DNA from: RUG563 sp045590215
GTDB lineage: Bacteria; Bacillota; Clostridia; Christensenellales; Aristaeellaceae
Assembly: GCA_045590215.1 (NCBI GenBank)
Contig: JAZNQO010000014.1
Location: forward strand, 1 to 48,693
DNA: 48,693 bases
Direction: 5' to 3'
Both the position numbers and the translations under genes were made by a program. The notes under the pieces are model-generated. The model saw only the letters and a program-made list of their open reading frames with translations. It was not told the origin of the DNA and ran no database searches. How positions within the stretch are numbered: position 1 is the stretch's first letter; every line of letters starts with the position of its first letter. Positions 8,667 to 17,825 of this stretch are shown here, one piece after another.

Positions 8667-10115
8667 TTATTGCCATTCGATGCCGGCGTAATTGGTGCTG
8701 GGGGTTAAATCATATACCACCCGGCGGATGTGGGGCAGGGCTTCCAGAATGCGCTTGGTGGTGTTTTCCATCACGTCATAGGGAAGCCTTGCGGCATAGG
8801 CCAGACTCTGATCGCTGGCATGCACGGCACGAAGGCAGATAACGCCCCGGTTTTCGTCGCCGGGCAGCGTGCTGAGCACGGCAAAATACTGCCACAGCTT
8901 TCTTTCCGCATGCGCTTCGTTGATTTCTTCCCGGAAGATATGATCCGCCGTGCGCAGGGTTTCCAGCCGTTCTTTGGTCACTTCGCCCATAATGCGCAGG
9001 GCCAAACCGCTGCCGGGGAAGGGCTGCCGGGACAAAACATCTCCGGGGATACCCAGATAATTGCCGATGCGGCGGATTTCGTCCTTGAAAAGCTCCCGAA
9101 CCGGCTCCATCAGCGGCACATCGCCGGAAAGTAGCGGCCGCTTATCGCCCTTGCCGAACATGATATCGTTAAAGCTGGTGCCGCCGATAATGGCCTGACA
9201 GGGGCCGAGGCGGCTCTTTTCTTCGTTCAGCACCTGCTGCATGGTGGTGCCGATGAGATAGCGTTTTTCTTTGGGGTCGGACACGCCCTGCAAGGCCTGC
9301 AAAAAGCGTTCCTGCGCCTGCACACACAGGATATCCATACCCAGCTGTTCCCTATAAAAGGCGAGGAAAGAAGAAACTTCGTCTTTCCGCAAAAGGCCGG
9401 TATCCACAAAGATACATTTCATTCTTTCGCCAAGGGCACGGAAGCCAAGCAGCGCACTCACGCCGCTGTCCAAGCCGCCGGTCATGGCGCAAATGGCTGT
9501 GCCGTCGCCGGTGATGCGGCGGATTTCTTCAATGGCACGGGTCACAAAGGCGTCGTCGTCCCACCATGTGGTGCAGCCGCAGATATCCACGGCGAAATTG
9601 TGCAGTATCTGGGAAAGCTCCGTATCGCTCTGCTCCACTTCCGTCTGGAAGCCGAACAGGGGCTTTTGGTTATGGGCAAAGCCGATGGCCTTGCCTTCGC
9701 AGGTGCAAATGGCATTGGCAGTGCCGGGCAGCATCATGCTGCGCAGATTGCGGATCATCCGATCCCCGTCTTCCATGCCCTTGAACAGGACGGGATGGCG
9801 GTATTGCAGGGTGAAAAGGCCGCTTTCCAGCGTTTCTTCCCCCATCTGGCCGCCGATAGCGGAAAGCAAAAGCCCGGAGGCGGCACCGACGGCCAAAATG
9901 GGCAAGCCGCACACGAACAGACGGCCGTCCGGCTGGCAGTCGGGCAGCTGCTTGCTGCCGGCCAAAACAAGCCCAAGGGGAGACTGGCTTTCGACTTCGT
10001 CCAGTGAAATATCCCCCGGAACAATTTTGCACATAATCCGCTCGGAACGCAGTTTTCGGGTAATGGTCCGGCTGGCGGCGTTATCAAAATTCAAAACCAG
10101 CAACATATCCCGCAT
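8667..10115 (-). CDS. GMP-synthase-like protein with degenerate glutaminase domain
   Basis: Protein of 482 residues with the GuaA domain order: class I glutamine amidotransferase (about 1-180), ATP pyrophosphatase (about 190-380), dimerisation domain. Canonical GuaA makes GMP from XMP, ATP and glutamine. Here the glutaminase nucleophile motif GICYG reads AVGAA, so the cysteine is Gly77, and the FHPE motif reads FQTE, so the catalytic His is Gln157. The PP-loop SGGVDS reads TGGLDS (212-217), and the conserved C-terminal KPPxTIEWE region reads STNYAGIEWQ. It is thus either an ammonia-dependent enzyme or a paralogue with another substrate. ATG 10115 is preferred over GTG 10124 because AGAGGTGA fits it. 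The GNAT gene follows 39 bp downstream. Confidence 0.8.
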   Translation of the reverse strand: MRDMLLVLNFDNAASRTITRKLRSERIMCKIVPGDISLDEVESQSPLGLVLAGSKQLPDCQPDGRLFVCGLPILAVGAASGLLLSAIGGQMGEETLESGLFTLQYRHPVLFKGMEDGDRMIRNLRSMMLPGTANAICTCEGKAIGFAHNQKPLFGFQTEVEQSDTELSQILHNFAVDICGCTTWWDDDAFVTRAIEEIRRITGDGTAICAMTGGLDSGVSALLGFRALGERMKCIFVDTGLLRKDEVSSFLAFYREQLGMDILCVQAQERFLQALQGVSDPKEKRYLIGTTMQQVLNEEKSRLGPCQAIIGGTSFNDIMFGKGDKRPLLSGDVPLMEPVRELFKDEIRRIGNYLGIPGDVLSRQPFPGSGLALRIMGEVTKERLETLRTADHIFREEINEAHAERKLWQYFAVLSTLPGDENRGVICLRAVHASDQSLAYAARLPYDVMENTTKRILEALPHIRRVVYDLTPSTNYAGIEWQ

Positions 10116-10214
10116 GCCCTTCACCTCTTTGCTTTTCTGATAATGGAAAGCTGAACCTTTCTATTTTCGACGAAACTTGGTCAATTCCTGCTTTTGGCAG
10201 AAAGGGGAGCCTTG

Positions 10215-11384
10215 TCAGGGCTGATTTTGCATTTTTTCCACATAGGCCTGCAATTTCAGCTGGGTTTCCTGATTGGCAAGGCCGGTGATATTGAGCCCCA
10301 TGGTGCGCTGGAAATTCTTTACCGCCTCGATGGTGATATCGCCGTAAGTGCCGGTGATATATTGGCTTTGGGTGAAGCCGGCAAGGCAGAGCATTTCCTG
10401 CAAGACCTTCACCTTTTCGCCCTTATGGCCTTCTTTCAGGGTGATATCCGCCACGTCATGCACCGTGCCGTAGCCGAGGATCGCCCAGTAATTGAGCGGA
10501 TAGGCGTTGCGCTGCACTTTAGAGGGATTATTCCCTTCCAATACATGCACAAGCACCTGGCCTGCATCGTCCTTGGTGCAGTGGGTCACCATGGCCACAT
10601 GGATGGTGTCCCCGGTGGAGGCGGTGGAGAGGAAAAGCCAATCTCCGGGCTGGGGGATATAGCTGTTTTCGGGCATGACAGTGCTCTCTCCCTTATACCA
10701 CTGGGAGCCCCAGCCGGGCACTAAACCCCGCCGGGCCACATAACGCCCTTTTTGCAAAAACCAGTCCCGGCCGGTATTATTACCGGAATAGTTGGGATAG
10801 ACGGTGTTGAAGAGCTTGGATGCGTAGAGCTTATCCGTTTGATACACACACCAGCACAGGTATTCGGCGCACCATTCTGCCTTGCTGTCGCCACTCCAGA
10901 TGCCGTATTTGGTTACGCCGTTTGCTTCTTCCTGATAGCCCAGCTCTTTTTCGGCAATGAACAGCAGCTGGTTCACATACCCCGGCACTTCATAGGCAGG
11001 GGGCAGCACGTTTTCTTCGTCATAGGTGAAATAGTTTTCTCCGGGGCTCAGAAAGCTCTGGTCGCCCCCTTGGGTCAGCGCCCATTCCCGGACAGTCATC
11101 ACTTCGAAATAATCGCCGTGGATATAGCCCTGCTGGCCGTTGTAATCCACATGATACCAGGTTTTACCGTCATCGCCCTGAACGCTGCCTAAAATCATGG
11201 CCTGATCGTAATTGTTCAAAAGCCGCAGCCGTTCTGAAGATGAGGACGCCTTGGCACGCAGGTTCACCTGCCCCAGATTGCTTTTCACAAAGCCATAATC
11301 GGAAAGCGGTTCTTTGGCAGTTTCTTCTGCCATGCAGCAGGAAAACAGCATCATCATCACAAGCAGAAAGGATAAGGTGCGCAT
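10215..11384 (-). CDS. Secreted cell-wall amidase: SH3, CHAP-like, peptidoglycan-binding
   Basis: Protein of 389 residues. A signal peptide (about 1-19) is followed by one SH3 domain (about 28-95), a papain-like amidase/CHAP-type domain with candidate nucleophile near residue 172 (KAEWCAEYLCW) and a later His in IHVAMV, and a C-terminal PG_binding_1 domain (GEKVKVLQEML to the end). It probably cleaves peptide bonds in peptidoglycan. Its SH3 domain closely resembles the last SH3 domain of the giant protein upstream: both contain a RLRLL(N/D)NY stretch and GKTWYHV. It lies 95 bp downstream of that gene on the same strand. AGGAGG is six bases before the ATG. Confidence 0.82.
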   Translation of the reverse strand: MRTLSFLLVMMMLFSCCMAEETAKEPLSDYGFVKSNLGQVNLRAKASSSSERLRLLNNYDQAMILGSVQGDDGKTWYHVDYNGQQGYIHGDYFEVMTVREWALTQGGDQSFLSPGENYFTYDEENVLPPAYEVPGYVNQLLFIAEKELGYQEEANGVTKYGIWSGDSKAEWCAEYLCWCVYQTDKLYASKLFNTVYPNYSGNNTGRDWFLQKGRYVARRGLVPGWGSQWYKGESTVMPENSYIPQPGDWLFLSTASTGDTIHVAMVTHCTKDDAGQVLVHVLEGNNPSKVQRNAYPLNYWAILGYGTVHDVADITLKEGHKGEKVKVLQEMLCLAGFTQSQYITGTYGDITIEAVKNFQRTMGLNITGLANQETQLKLQAYVEKMQNQP

Positions 11385-11478
11385 ATGCAGCCTCCTATGG
11401 GATAAAATGGGAACAGGAGCCGCCCCCTTTCCGGGGATTTTTTACCACGGAAAGCAGGGCAACTCCTTTTAATGGTTA

Positions 11479-14400
11479 TCAGGAATCGTATTTATCGGAC
11501 CTGCGCCGTCTGGGGGTATTCTGCGCCGTCTGGGAGGAAAATTCCGTCATTTCGGGGGCGTGATTTCCTTCCGGTGCCTTTACCGTCTGCTGGGAGGCAG
11601 GGGTGAAGGTCTGGGTGCCTTGGGAGACGGGAGCAGATTGCGTTCTGGGCTTATAAGCCGTGGTCTGCTGTTCTGCGATGGGCTGGAAGGATCCGGTCTG
11701 CTGGGAGACAGGCTGCACGGGCTTGAAAGAGCCGGTCTGCTGGGAGACGGGCTTATAAGCCGTTGTTTGCTGGGCGGTGGGGGCACCGCTGCCATTTGGC
11801 ATGAAGGGCGCAGCCTGGGTGTTATACGCCCTTGTGCCCTGGGACACCTGATTGGAAGCCATCCGGGTCTGGGGCTGGCCGGCCTGTGCCTGGGCACGGG
11901 CAGCAGCCTGACGGGCCTGCTGGGCTCTCACAGCCTGCCGGCGGCGTTCATTCTGCTTGTGCAGAGAATAGGCATAGATGACACCGCCGCCTCCTGCAAT
12001 GCCAAGCCCCAGCAGAATCCAGGGCAGGGCAGAGCCGCCGTCCTTGGTGGTTTCGGGGGTCGGGGTGAAGCCGCCAGTGATGGGGGCAAAGGAAGCCGTG
12101 GCCGTGGCCGCAGGCGCAATCACAGAGGTGGGGATGGGGGTAGGAATGGGGGTAGAAGTGGGCAGCCGTTCGGGGTCTGGAGTGGCGGTGGGCGGCACGA
12201 AGGGAGCGTAGGTATGGGTCAGTGCCGGGTTCTGCCACACGTTCTGGTTATAGTCTTCCACGGGCTGCAGCTGGCCGGAGGTATTGTTGCCGGACTGGGA
12301 TGTTTGGGTATTGGCAGCCTTATATTCGTTGCTTTGCAGGAAACGGGTCAGTTCGCTCAGGGTGAGCACTTTGAAGTAATCGCCCTGAATGTAGCCTTCC
12401 GTTCCGGCCTGGCTCACATGATACCACGTTTTGCCGTCCTTGCCCCTTTCCGTGCCCATGACCAGCGCAAAGGCGTAGTTGTCCAGTAGCCGCAGGCGGG
12501 TGGAATCGGTGGAAGGTTCGGTGCGCAGGTTCACTTTGCCGCTGGAGGAAATCACATGGCCATAGCTGGACAGGCTTTCCTGCGTGATGGGGGCAGGGGT
12601 GGAGGGAGCCTGCGTGGGCAAGGGCGTGCTCTTTTCCAAGGAAAGGAGATAAGCGTCTACTTCCTGCTGGCTCATCATGCGCATCTGGTCAGCCCGGACA
12701 TAGCCCCACATGCCATTGTAATGCACCAGATGCCATGTGGTATTGTCGTGATATTCCTGCCCTCTCACCATGCCGACAGCCATGTAAGGCATCAGCTGCT
12801 GAATTTCACCGTTGGTATCGGCAAAGGAACGCAGCGGCACGCCGTCACCGATGGTCATGGCATAGCCGGTTTGCTGCATGGGCACGGGGGAGGGAGTGAT
12901 CTTGGACTGGGCGATGAGACCCAGATAATACTGGGCGGCTTCGTTGGAGATGGGCATCAGCGCATCCGTCAGGATGAAGCCGTAATTCTGGCTGTTCATA
13001 TTGCCCACATAGGACCAGCTGGTTCCGGCCACATAGGTCTGGTTATTCACATAGACCAGACTATCCGCAGGCAGCCATTCCAAAATGGCGTCGTCCGTGG
13101 CTCCGGTGCGCAGCGGCACCTGATACATGGTCAGGGCATAGCCGGTATAGGGCACGGGGGTGGCGGTGGGCACGGGGGTGGGTACAACGGTGGGCGTTGG
13201 AATGGGCGTGGGAACGGGGGTGGCCACGATGGGCGTGGCTTCAGGGGTGGCGGTGGGGGCAGGGGATGCCAGGGCAGCTTGCAGCCTGTCGCTTTCTTCC
13301 TTGGAGAGCAGGTCCACAAATTCTGCCATCACAAAGCCGGCCTGGCCGTTCACATGCACGGCGTACCACTGTTCGCCTTCCATGCTGTCCAGATGCTGAA
13401 CCCAGACTTCTGTGCCGGATTTCAGTTCGCCCAGCTTGTTGTTATTCAGCTTTTCCATGGAGGAGCGGAAGAATACTTTGTTATTGGTTTTGCCCCAACG
13501 GTCAATGGGGGTATTTTCAGGGATGGGGGTGGGGGAAGGCGTGGCAGGCACGGGGGTATAGCCAAAGAGAGCGGCAATTTCTTTTTCGTTCAGCTGGCGC
13601 ACCACCGTCTTTTTCAGGAAGCCCACCGTGCCGTCCACATCCACCAGATACCATTCTTCGCCGTCACCGTTGCGCATTTCGCCGATGATATGGCAAAGTT
13701 CGCTGCGCTTGAGGGTGCGGATGATGGTATCACGGGAGGTGGTATAGGGCTCAGAGCGGAAATTGATACCGTCGCCGGTGGGATAGCCCCACAGGCTCAC
13801 TTCTGTTATTTCATAGGGGAAGGGGGACGCCGTGGGCGGCACGGGCGTGATGGTGGATACATAGGTGAACACCACCATTTCAGGAGCCAGCACGCCGGTT
13901 TCGGAGAGGGTCACGGTTTGATAGCTTTCGCCTGCCAGCACATAATTGGGCAGCAGGTTCACAGGGGCAGCTTCGATGGTATTATTGCCCACAAAGCAGG
14001 GAACTTCCTGATAGGGAGCCACGTCAATGCCTTCTGCCGTGCGGAAATACACCCGCACATTGACCTGCAATTCCGGCGTGGGGGCAGGGGTTTCGGTGGG
14101 CACAGGGGTTTGGGTGGGATCGGCGGGCTTTAAGAACTGGAACACTGCTTCGCCGGGGGTCGCCACGCCGTTTTCATCCACGGTGATGGAAATGACAGCC
14201 GGGCTTTGCAGGATATAGTTTTCTGCGCCGGCCTGACGCAGGGCTTCCATATCCACGCCGATTAGGTTTTCATTTTCACTGGTGCACACTTGGGAGGTGC
14301 TGAAGAAGGTGGAGCCAGAGGTGACTTCCACATATTTTACCGTAACCAAGGCCACCTTGGGAGCCACCGTGCTTTCACGATAGGTGAATGTGACAATGCT

Positions 14401-16215
14401 GGGATTCGCACCGAATTCATCCACATGTACCAGCACCGTGTTTTCGCCGTCCAGAATGTAGGTTTCGTCCAGCGTACCGGGGGCTGTGATGGGATGATCG
14501 CCTGCGGGCAGATAAATCTTATCTTCCGAACGCAGATTATTGCCGTTTTTATCCACATAGCGCACGGAAACGGGCATGGGAGCCATGGTGGCGGCAGGCT
14601 GTTTTTGCTTGTAGTAGAAGGTGACTGTGGCAGGGGTGAGGCCATTATCGTCCAGAAGGACGGTGACGCTGTTTTCCCCTTCCAGTTCCCATTCGGAACC
14701 GATGGCAGGCTGATTGGGGGTGATGATGTTTTCGCCGGGCTGGCACAGGGCTGTGGTAGCATCGGCGATTTGCACCATATCCACGGAATAATAGGAAATC
14801 ACGATTTCCTGGGGCAGAATGGGTTCGGGGGTAGCCGGGGTGTAGACGTAATAGAACACCACTTCGTATACATCCGTGCTGCCGTCCGCATTCACGGCCA
14901 CCGTCTGCATGGGATCGCTTTGAGAAGAAAGGGTGTAATCGGCCAGCAGGTCATTGGGCGCAGCATATACGTCCACGGAAGTGCCGGGCTGGATGGTGAC
15001 GGAGGAATCGGAAGCCACCGGCAGGCCGCTTTCCAAATCCAGATACAACACGGGAATCGTCACCGGCTGCACAACGGGTTCTTCCGTGGGAACGATGATG
15101 GCCTGATAGAAGAAGGTCACTTCGCTGCGGTCTGCGCCGTCGTAGGTGAGATTGATGTTATAAGAAGTTTCGCCGGTGAGTTCATAATTGAGTTGCAGGT
15201 CGAAGGGAGCAGGAGTAACCGTGGTGTCGTATTCAGACACGGTCTTCATGTTGGGGGAAGCGACGGGGGTGTTGGTGTCCACATCCAGATAATATACGGT
15301 AATATCGGCGGTGGGCATGGAAGCCTTCTTGTAATAGAAAGTCACTTCGCTGCGGTCTGCGCCGTCATAGGTGAGATTGATGTTATAAGAAGCCTCTCCA
15401 GTGAGTTCATAATTGGGTTGCAGGTCGAAGGGGGCAGGAATAACCGTGGTGTCGTATTCAGACACGGTCTTCATGGTGGGGGAAGCAACGGGATTGTTGC
15501 TGTCCACATCCAGATAATATACGGTAATATCAGCGGTGGGCATGGAAGCCTTCTTGTAATAGAAGGTCACTTCGCTGCGGTCTGCGCCGTCGTAGGTGAG
15601 ATCGATGTTATAAGACGCTTCGCCAGTGAGTTCATAATTGGGTTGCAGGTCGAAGGGAGCAGGAGTAACCGTGGTGTCGTATTCAGACACGGTCTTCATG
15701 GTGGGGGAAGCGACGGGGGTGTTGTTGTCCACGTCCAGATAATATACGGTAATATCGGCGGTGGGCATCACGGCAGGAGCACTGGGCAGCTGGGGCAGGG
15801 GGGAAGAGGTGGAAACATAAAGCCGCAGCACAATGCCGGGCATCCCGTCAGCGGTAAAGCCCGTCAGTTCCAGAGGGAAAGCGGTGGTCAAATCCGCCCC
15901 GGCGTCAATGCAGATGGTATCCAGCATGGTGCCGTTGGGGAAGGAAAAGGCAGGGTAAGTGCCGGAGATATCCTGCACAAACAAAGAAGCCTGCCCCAAA
16001 GAAACCCCTTGGGGCAATTGCAGCCAATAACTGTTTTCATAGCCTTCATAGGGGATGGGCTCTGCCGGGGTCACCATGGGCAGCCCCATTGCATCCGTCC
16101 ATTGGGCAGAAATCTGGATGGGGTCTTCCTCCGCCGCTATGCAGGGAGCGGAAAGGCTAAAAAGGAAGAGAGCCGCCATAAGAATAAGCATCCATTTTTT
16201 ATGTGTACACGTCAT
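11479..16215 (-). CDS. Giant surface protein: MucBP-like and SH3 repeats, TM and cytoplasmic tail
   Basis: Protein of 1578 residues. Order: signal peptide (about 1-27), unique region, three near-identical 75-residue MucBP-like repeats (about 149-372, each starting MPTADITVYYLDVD), about five more divergent MucBP-like domains to residue 800, five SH3-like domains (about 817, 912, 1025, 1115, 1218 onward) separated by Pro/Thr-rich linkers, a Pro/Thr stalk, one membrane segment (about 1396-1418, PWILLGLGIAGGGG), then a 160-residue cytoplasmic tail. The tail is rich in Gln, Ala and Thr with recurring QQTGSFKP-like motifs and ends RRRRSDKYDS. It probably binds mucin or glycans outside and the wall along its stalk. 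There is no LPxTG. AAGGAGG lies 9 bases before the ATG. Confidence 0.85.
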   Translation of the reverse strand: MTCTHKKWMLILMAALFLFSLSAPCIAAEEDPIQISAQWTDAMGLPMVTPAEPIPYEGYENSYWLQLPQGVSLGQASLFVQDISGTYPAFSFPNGTMLDTICIDAGADLTTAFPLELTGFTADGMPGIVLRLYVSTSSPLPQLPSAPAVMPTADITVYYLDVDNNTPVASPTMKTVSEYDTTVTPAPFDLQPNYELTGEASYNIDLTYDGADRSEVTFYYKKASMPTADITVYYLDVDSNNPVASPTMKTVSEYDTTVIPAPFDLQPNYELTGEASYNINLTYDGADRSEVTFYYKKASMPTADITVYYLDVDTNTPVASPNMKTVSEYDTTVTPAPFDLQLNYELTGETSYNINLTYDGADRSEVTFFYQAIIVPTEEPVVQPVTIPVLYLDLESGLPVASDSSVTIQPGTSVDVYAAPNDLLADYTLSSQSDPMQTVAVNADGSTDVYEVVFYYVYTPATPEPILPQEIVISYYSVDMVQIADATTALCQPGENIITPNQPAIGSEWELEGENSVTVLLDDNGLTPATVTFYYKQKQPAATMAPMPVSVRYVDKNGNNLRSEDKIYLPAGDHPITAPGTLDETYILDGENTVLVHVDEFGANPSIVTFTYRESTVAPKVALVTVKYVEVTSGSTFFSTSQVCTSENENLIGVDMEALRQAGAENYILQSPAVISITVDENGVATPGEAVFQFLKPADPTQTPVPTETPAPTPELQVNVRVYFRTAEGIDVAPYQEVPCFVGNNTIEAAPVNLLPNYVLAGESYQTVTLSETGVLAPEMVVFTYVSTITPVPPTASPFPYEITEVSLWGYPTGDGINFRSEPYTTSRDTIIRTLKRSELCHIIGEMRNGDGEEWYLVDVDGTVGFLKKTVVRQLNEKEIAALFGYTPVPATPSPTPIPENTPIDRWGKTNNKVFFRSSMEKLNNNKLGELKSGTEVWVQHLDSMEGEQWYAVHVNGQAGFVMAEFVDLLSKEESDRLQAALASPAPTATPEATPIVATPVPTPIPTPTVVPTPVPTATPVPYTGYALTMYQVPLRTGATDDAILEWLPADSLVYVNNQTYVAGTSWSYVGNMNSQNYGFILTDALMPISNEAAQYYLGLIAQSKITPSPVPMQQTGYAMTIGDGVPLRSFADTNGEIQQLMPYMAVGMVRGQEYHDNTTWHLVHYNGMWGYVRADQMRMMSQQEVDAYLLSLEKSTPLPTQAPSTPAPITQESLSSYGHVISSSGKVNLRTEPSTDSTRLRLLDNYAFALVMGTERGKDGKTWYHVSQAGTEGYIQGDYFKVLTLSELTRFLQSNEYKAANTQTSQSGNNTSGQLQPVEDYNQNVWQNPALTHTYAPFVPPTATPDPERLPTSTPIPTPIPTSVIAPAATATASFAPITGGFTPTPETTKDGGSALPWILLGLGIAGGGGVIYAYSLHKQNERRRQAVRAQQARQAAARAQAQAGQPQTRMASNQVSQGTRAYNTQAAPFMPNGSGAPTAQQTTAYKPVSQQTGSFKPVQPVSQQTGSFQPIAEQQTTAYKPRTQSAPVSQGTQTFTPASQQTVKAPEGNHAPEMTEFSSQTAQNTPRRRRSDKYDS
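15100..15771 (-). repeat. Three 225-bp tandem repeats in the giant surface gene
   Basis: The three 75-codon MucBP-like units are nearly identical at the DNA level with a period of 225 bp; for example the segment around 15540 recurs around 15315 with few changes. This suggests recent expansion or gene conversion. Boundaries are approximate. Confidence 0.85.
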
Positions 16216-16265
16216 GGTCTTTTGCCTCCTTCATGATCCGTGAAAAATGATGAATGTTTGTTTCA

Positions 16266-16294
16266 ATTTTATTACATTTCTTCTACATTGTCAA
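16266..16294 (-). promoter_or_regulatory. Strong sigma-A promoter for the giant surface gene
   Basis: Minus strand TTGACA (16289-16294), 17-bp spacer, TAAAAT (16266-16271). It lies in the AT-rich divergent region shared with the NUDIX gene, for which no equally clear promoter was found. Confidence 0.75.
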
Positions 16295-16409
16295 TTGTTT
16301 CACCTGCTGTTTCCTTATTATTTACAAGGTTTCCTTTCCCTTCCGGCAGGATTTTGCATTTCCGTGTGGAATACTACACATCTATGGATGTACCGGGAGG
16401 CGAAAAGAA

Positions 16410-17033
16410 ATGACGGACGATTCCTTGCGTGAAACTTTTTTGAGCAGTGAAGACAAATTTCACGGCAAGATCATCAATGTGGAGCATTGGCAGGTTTCGC
16501 TGCCAAATGGCAAGCAGGCTCTTCGGGAAGTGGTGCGCCATAACGGCGCAGCGGCCATTGTGCCTGTGGACGATGCAGGGTATGTGACCCTTGTGCGGCA
16601 GCATCGGGTGGTGGCCGGCAGGTTCACATGGGAAATTCCGGCCGGAAAGCTGGACACTCCGGACGAAGATCCCTTCTCCGCTGCAAAGCGTGAATTGGAA
16701 GAAGAAACAGGCTTGCGTGCCGAAAACTGGCGGCTGCTTTCCCGGATTGATACCACGCCCGGCTTTTGCACGGAGCGGATTGCCCTGTACTTGGCAACCG
16801 GGCTTTCCCAGCATAACACCCATCCCGATGAGGATGAGTTTTTGCACATCACCAAGATTCCCTTGCAGGAAGCAGTGGAACTGTGCCTGAAAGGGGAACT
16901 GCGGGACAGCAAAACGGTGATTGGCCTTTTGATGGCCGGGCAGATTTTGGGCATTTCCGCATCGCCCTTTGCAACGGATGCTGCATCTATACAACGCAAT
17001 ACCTGCGCTGTTTTATCCCATCCGGTAAAATAA
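16410..17033 (+). CDS. NUDIX hydrolase, ADP-ribose pyrophosphatase type
   Basis: Protein of 207 residues. The NUDIX box is clear: GKLDTPDEDPF then KRELEEETGL, with one extra residue between the first Gly and Glu relative to the consensus spacing. The region before it (VRQHRVVAGRFTWEIPAGK) is typical of ADP-ribose pyrophosphatases, which split ADP-ribose to AMP and ribose 5-phosphate with Mg ions. ATG 16410 is chosen because GGGAGG lies 9 bases upstream; the open frame to 16254 encodes an unlikely hydrophobic stretch and overlaps the divergent promoter. Several small genes follow on the same strand. Confidence 0.85.
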   Translation: MTDDSLRETFLSSEDKFHGKIINVEHWQVSLPNGKQALREVVRHNGAAAIVPVDDAGYVTLVRQHRVVAGRFTWEIPAGKLDTPDEDPFSAAKRELEEETGLRAENWRLLSRIDTTPGFCTERIALYLATGLSQHNTHPDEDEFLHITKIPLQEAVELCLKGELRDSKTVIGLLMAGQILGISASPFATDAASIQRNTCAVLSHPVK

Positions 17034-17054
17034 TATTTTAGGGAGGCGTTTAGC

Positions 17055-17195
17055 ATGAAAAAAGAAAAGCATCCCGTATATCGCTGGGTTTTGGCCGGGT
17101 TCATTGTGCTGTTGGTGCTGGGGGTTCTGATGCTGATTTCGGCACTTGTGCTGGGGGAAAACTGGCTGATTCCCGGCAGGACGCAGGCCATATAA
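17055..17195 (+). CDS. Small single-pass membrane protein, 46 residues
   Basis: A 46-residue frame starting MKKEKHPVYRW, with one hydrophobic segment of about 22 residues (VLAGFIVLLVLGVLMLISAL) and a short polar tail. GGGAGG lies 8 bases upstream. It sits 21 bp after the NUDIX gene and 12 bp before the GNAT gene, consistent with an operon. Function unknown; the strong ribosome site and tight spacing are the case for it being real. Confidence 0.65.
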   Translation: MKKEKHPVYRWVLAGFIVLLVLGVLMLISALVLGENWLIPGRTQAI

Positions 17196-17207
17196 ACGGG
17201 GGATTTT

Positions 17208-17795
17208 ATGCAGCCATATAACGCCATATTCGCCTGTTTGCCCCGGATAGAAACGGACAGGCTGATTCTGCGGCCCTTGCAGATGCGGGATGCAAAGGAC
17301 TTGTTCGCCTATGCCAGGGATCCGGAAGTGAGCCGCTATGTTTTATGGGATGCCCACAAAAGCATCTGGGAGAGCCGGAAGTTTTTATATTATGCCAGAA
17401 TGCAGTATCGAAAGGGCGTGCCTTCTTCCTTCGCTATGGAGCTGAAAGAAAGCGGCCGCATGATCGGCACCATTGGGTTCATGTGGGTGAATACGGACTA
17501 CAAAAGCGCAGAAGTGGGCTATAGCATGAGCCGGGATTGGTGGAACAAAGGCCTGATGACGGAAGCGTTGGAAGCGGTTTTGCGGTTTGGGTTTGAAGAA
17601 ATGAAGTTGAACCGCATCGAGGCGCAGCACGATACGGAAAATCCTGCCTCCGGCAAGGTGATGGCCCATTGCGGCATGCAATATGAAGGGGTTATGCGCC
17701 AGAGGGTGATGAACAAAGGAAGGCTGCGGGACGTTGCCATGTATGCCCTTTTGCATCAGGACTGGCTGCGCCGAAAGGCCTTGAAAACACAATAA
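17208..17795 (+). CDS. RimJ/RimL-type GNAT acetyltransferase
   Basis: Protein of 195 residues of the Acetyltransf_3 type. It begins with the characteristic ETDRLILRPLQMRDAKDLF and has the family's W-NKG-MTEAL acetyl-CoA loop, then RIEAQHDTENPASGKVMAHCGM, the usual core of RimJ/RimL relatives. Such enzymes acetylate N-termini of ribosomal proteins or small amines and antibiotics; the substrate here is unknown. It follows the 46-residue membrane protein by 12 bp. Confidence 0.85.
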   Translation: MQPYNAIFACLPRIETDRLILRPLQMRDAKDLFAYARDPEVSRYVLWDAHKSIWESRKFLYYARMQYRKGVPSSFAMELKESGRMIGTIGFMWVNTDYKSAEVGYSMSRDWWNKGLMTEALEAVLRFGFEEMKLNRIEAQHDTENPASGKVMAHCGMQYEGVMRQRVMNKGRLRDVAMYALLHQDWLRRKALKTQ

Positions 17796-17825
17796 AAAGC
17801 AATTGAAATAAAGGAGAAATACGCA

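Noticed and set aside
10140..10214. Possible promoter or riboswitch before the GuaA-like gene
   Set aside because: A TTGACC is present on the minus strand at about 10170, but it lies downstream of the gene start region needed and the -10 spacing is 15 bp with a poor TAGAAA; no purine-riboswitch signature is seen.
12556..16236. Long Gly/His-rich plus-strand frames
   Set aside because: Antisense to the Pro/Thr repeats of the giant surface gene; repeated only because the real gene is repetitive.
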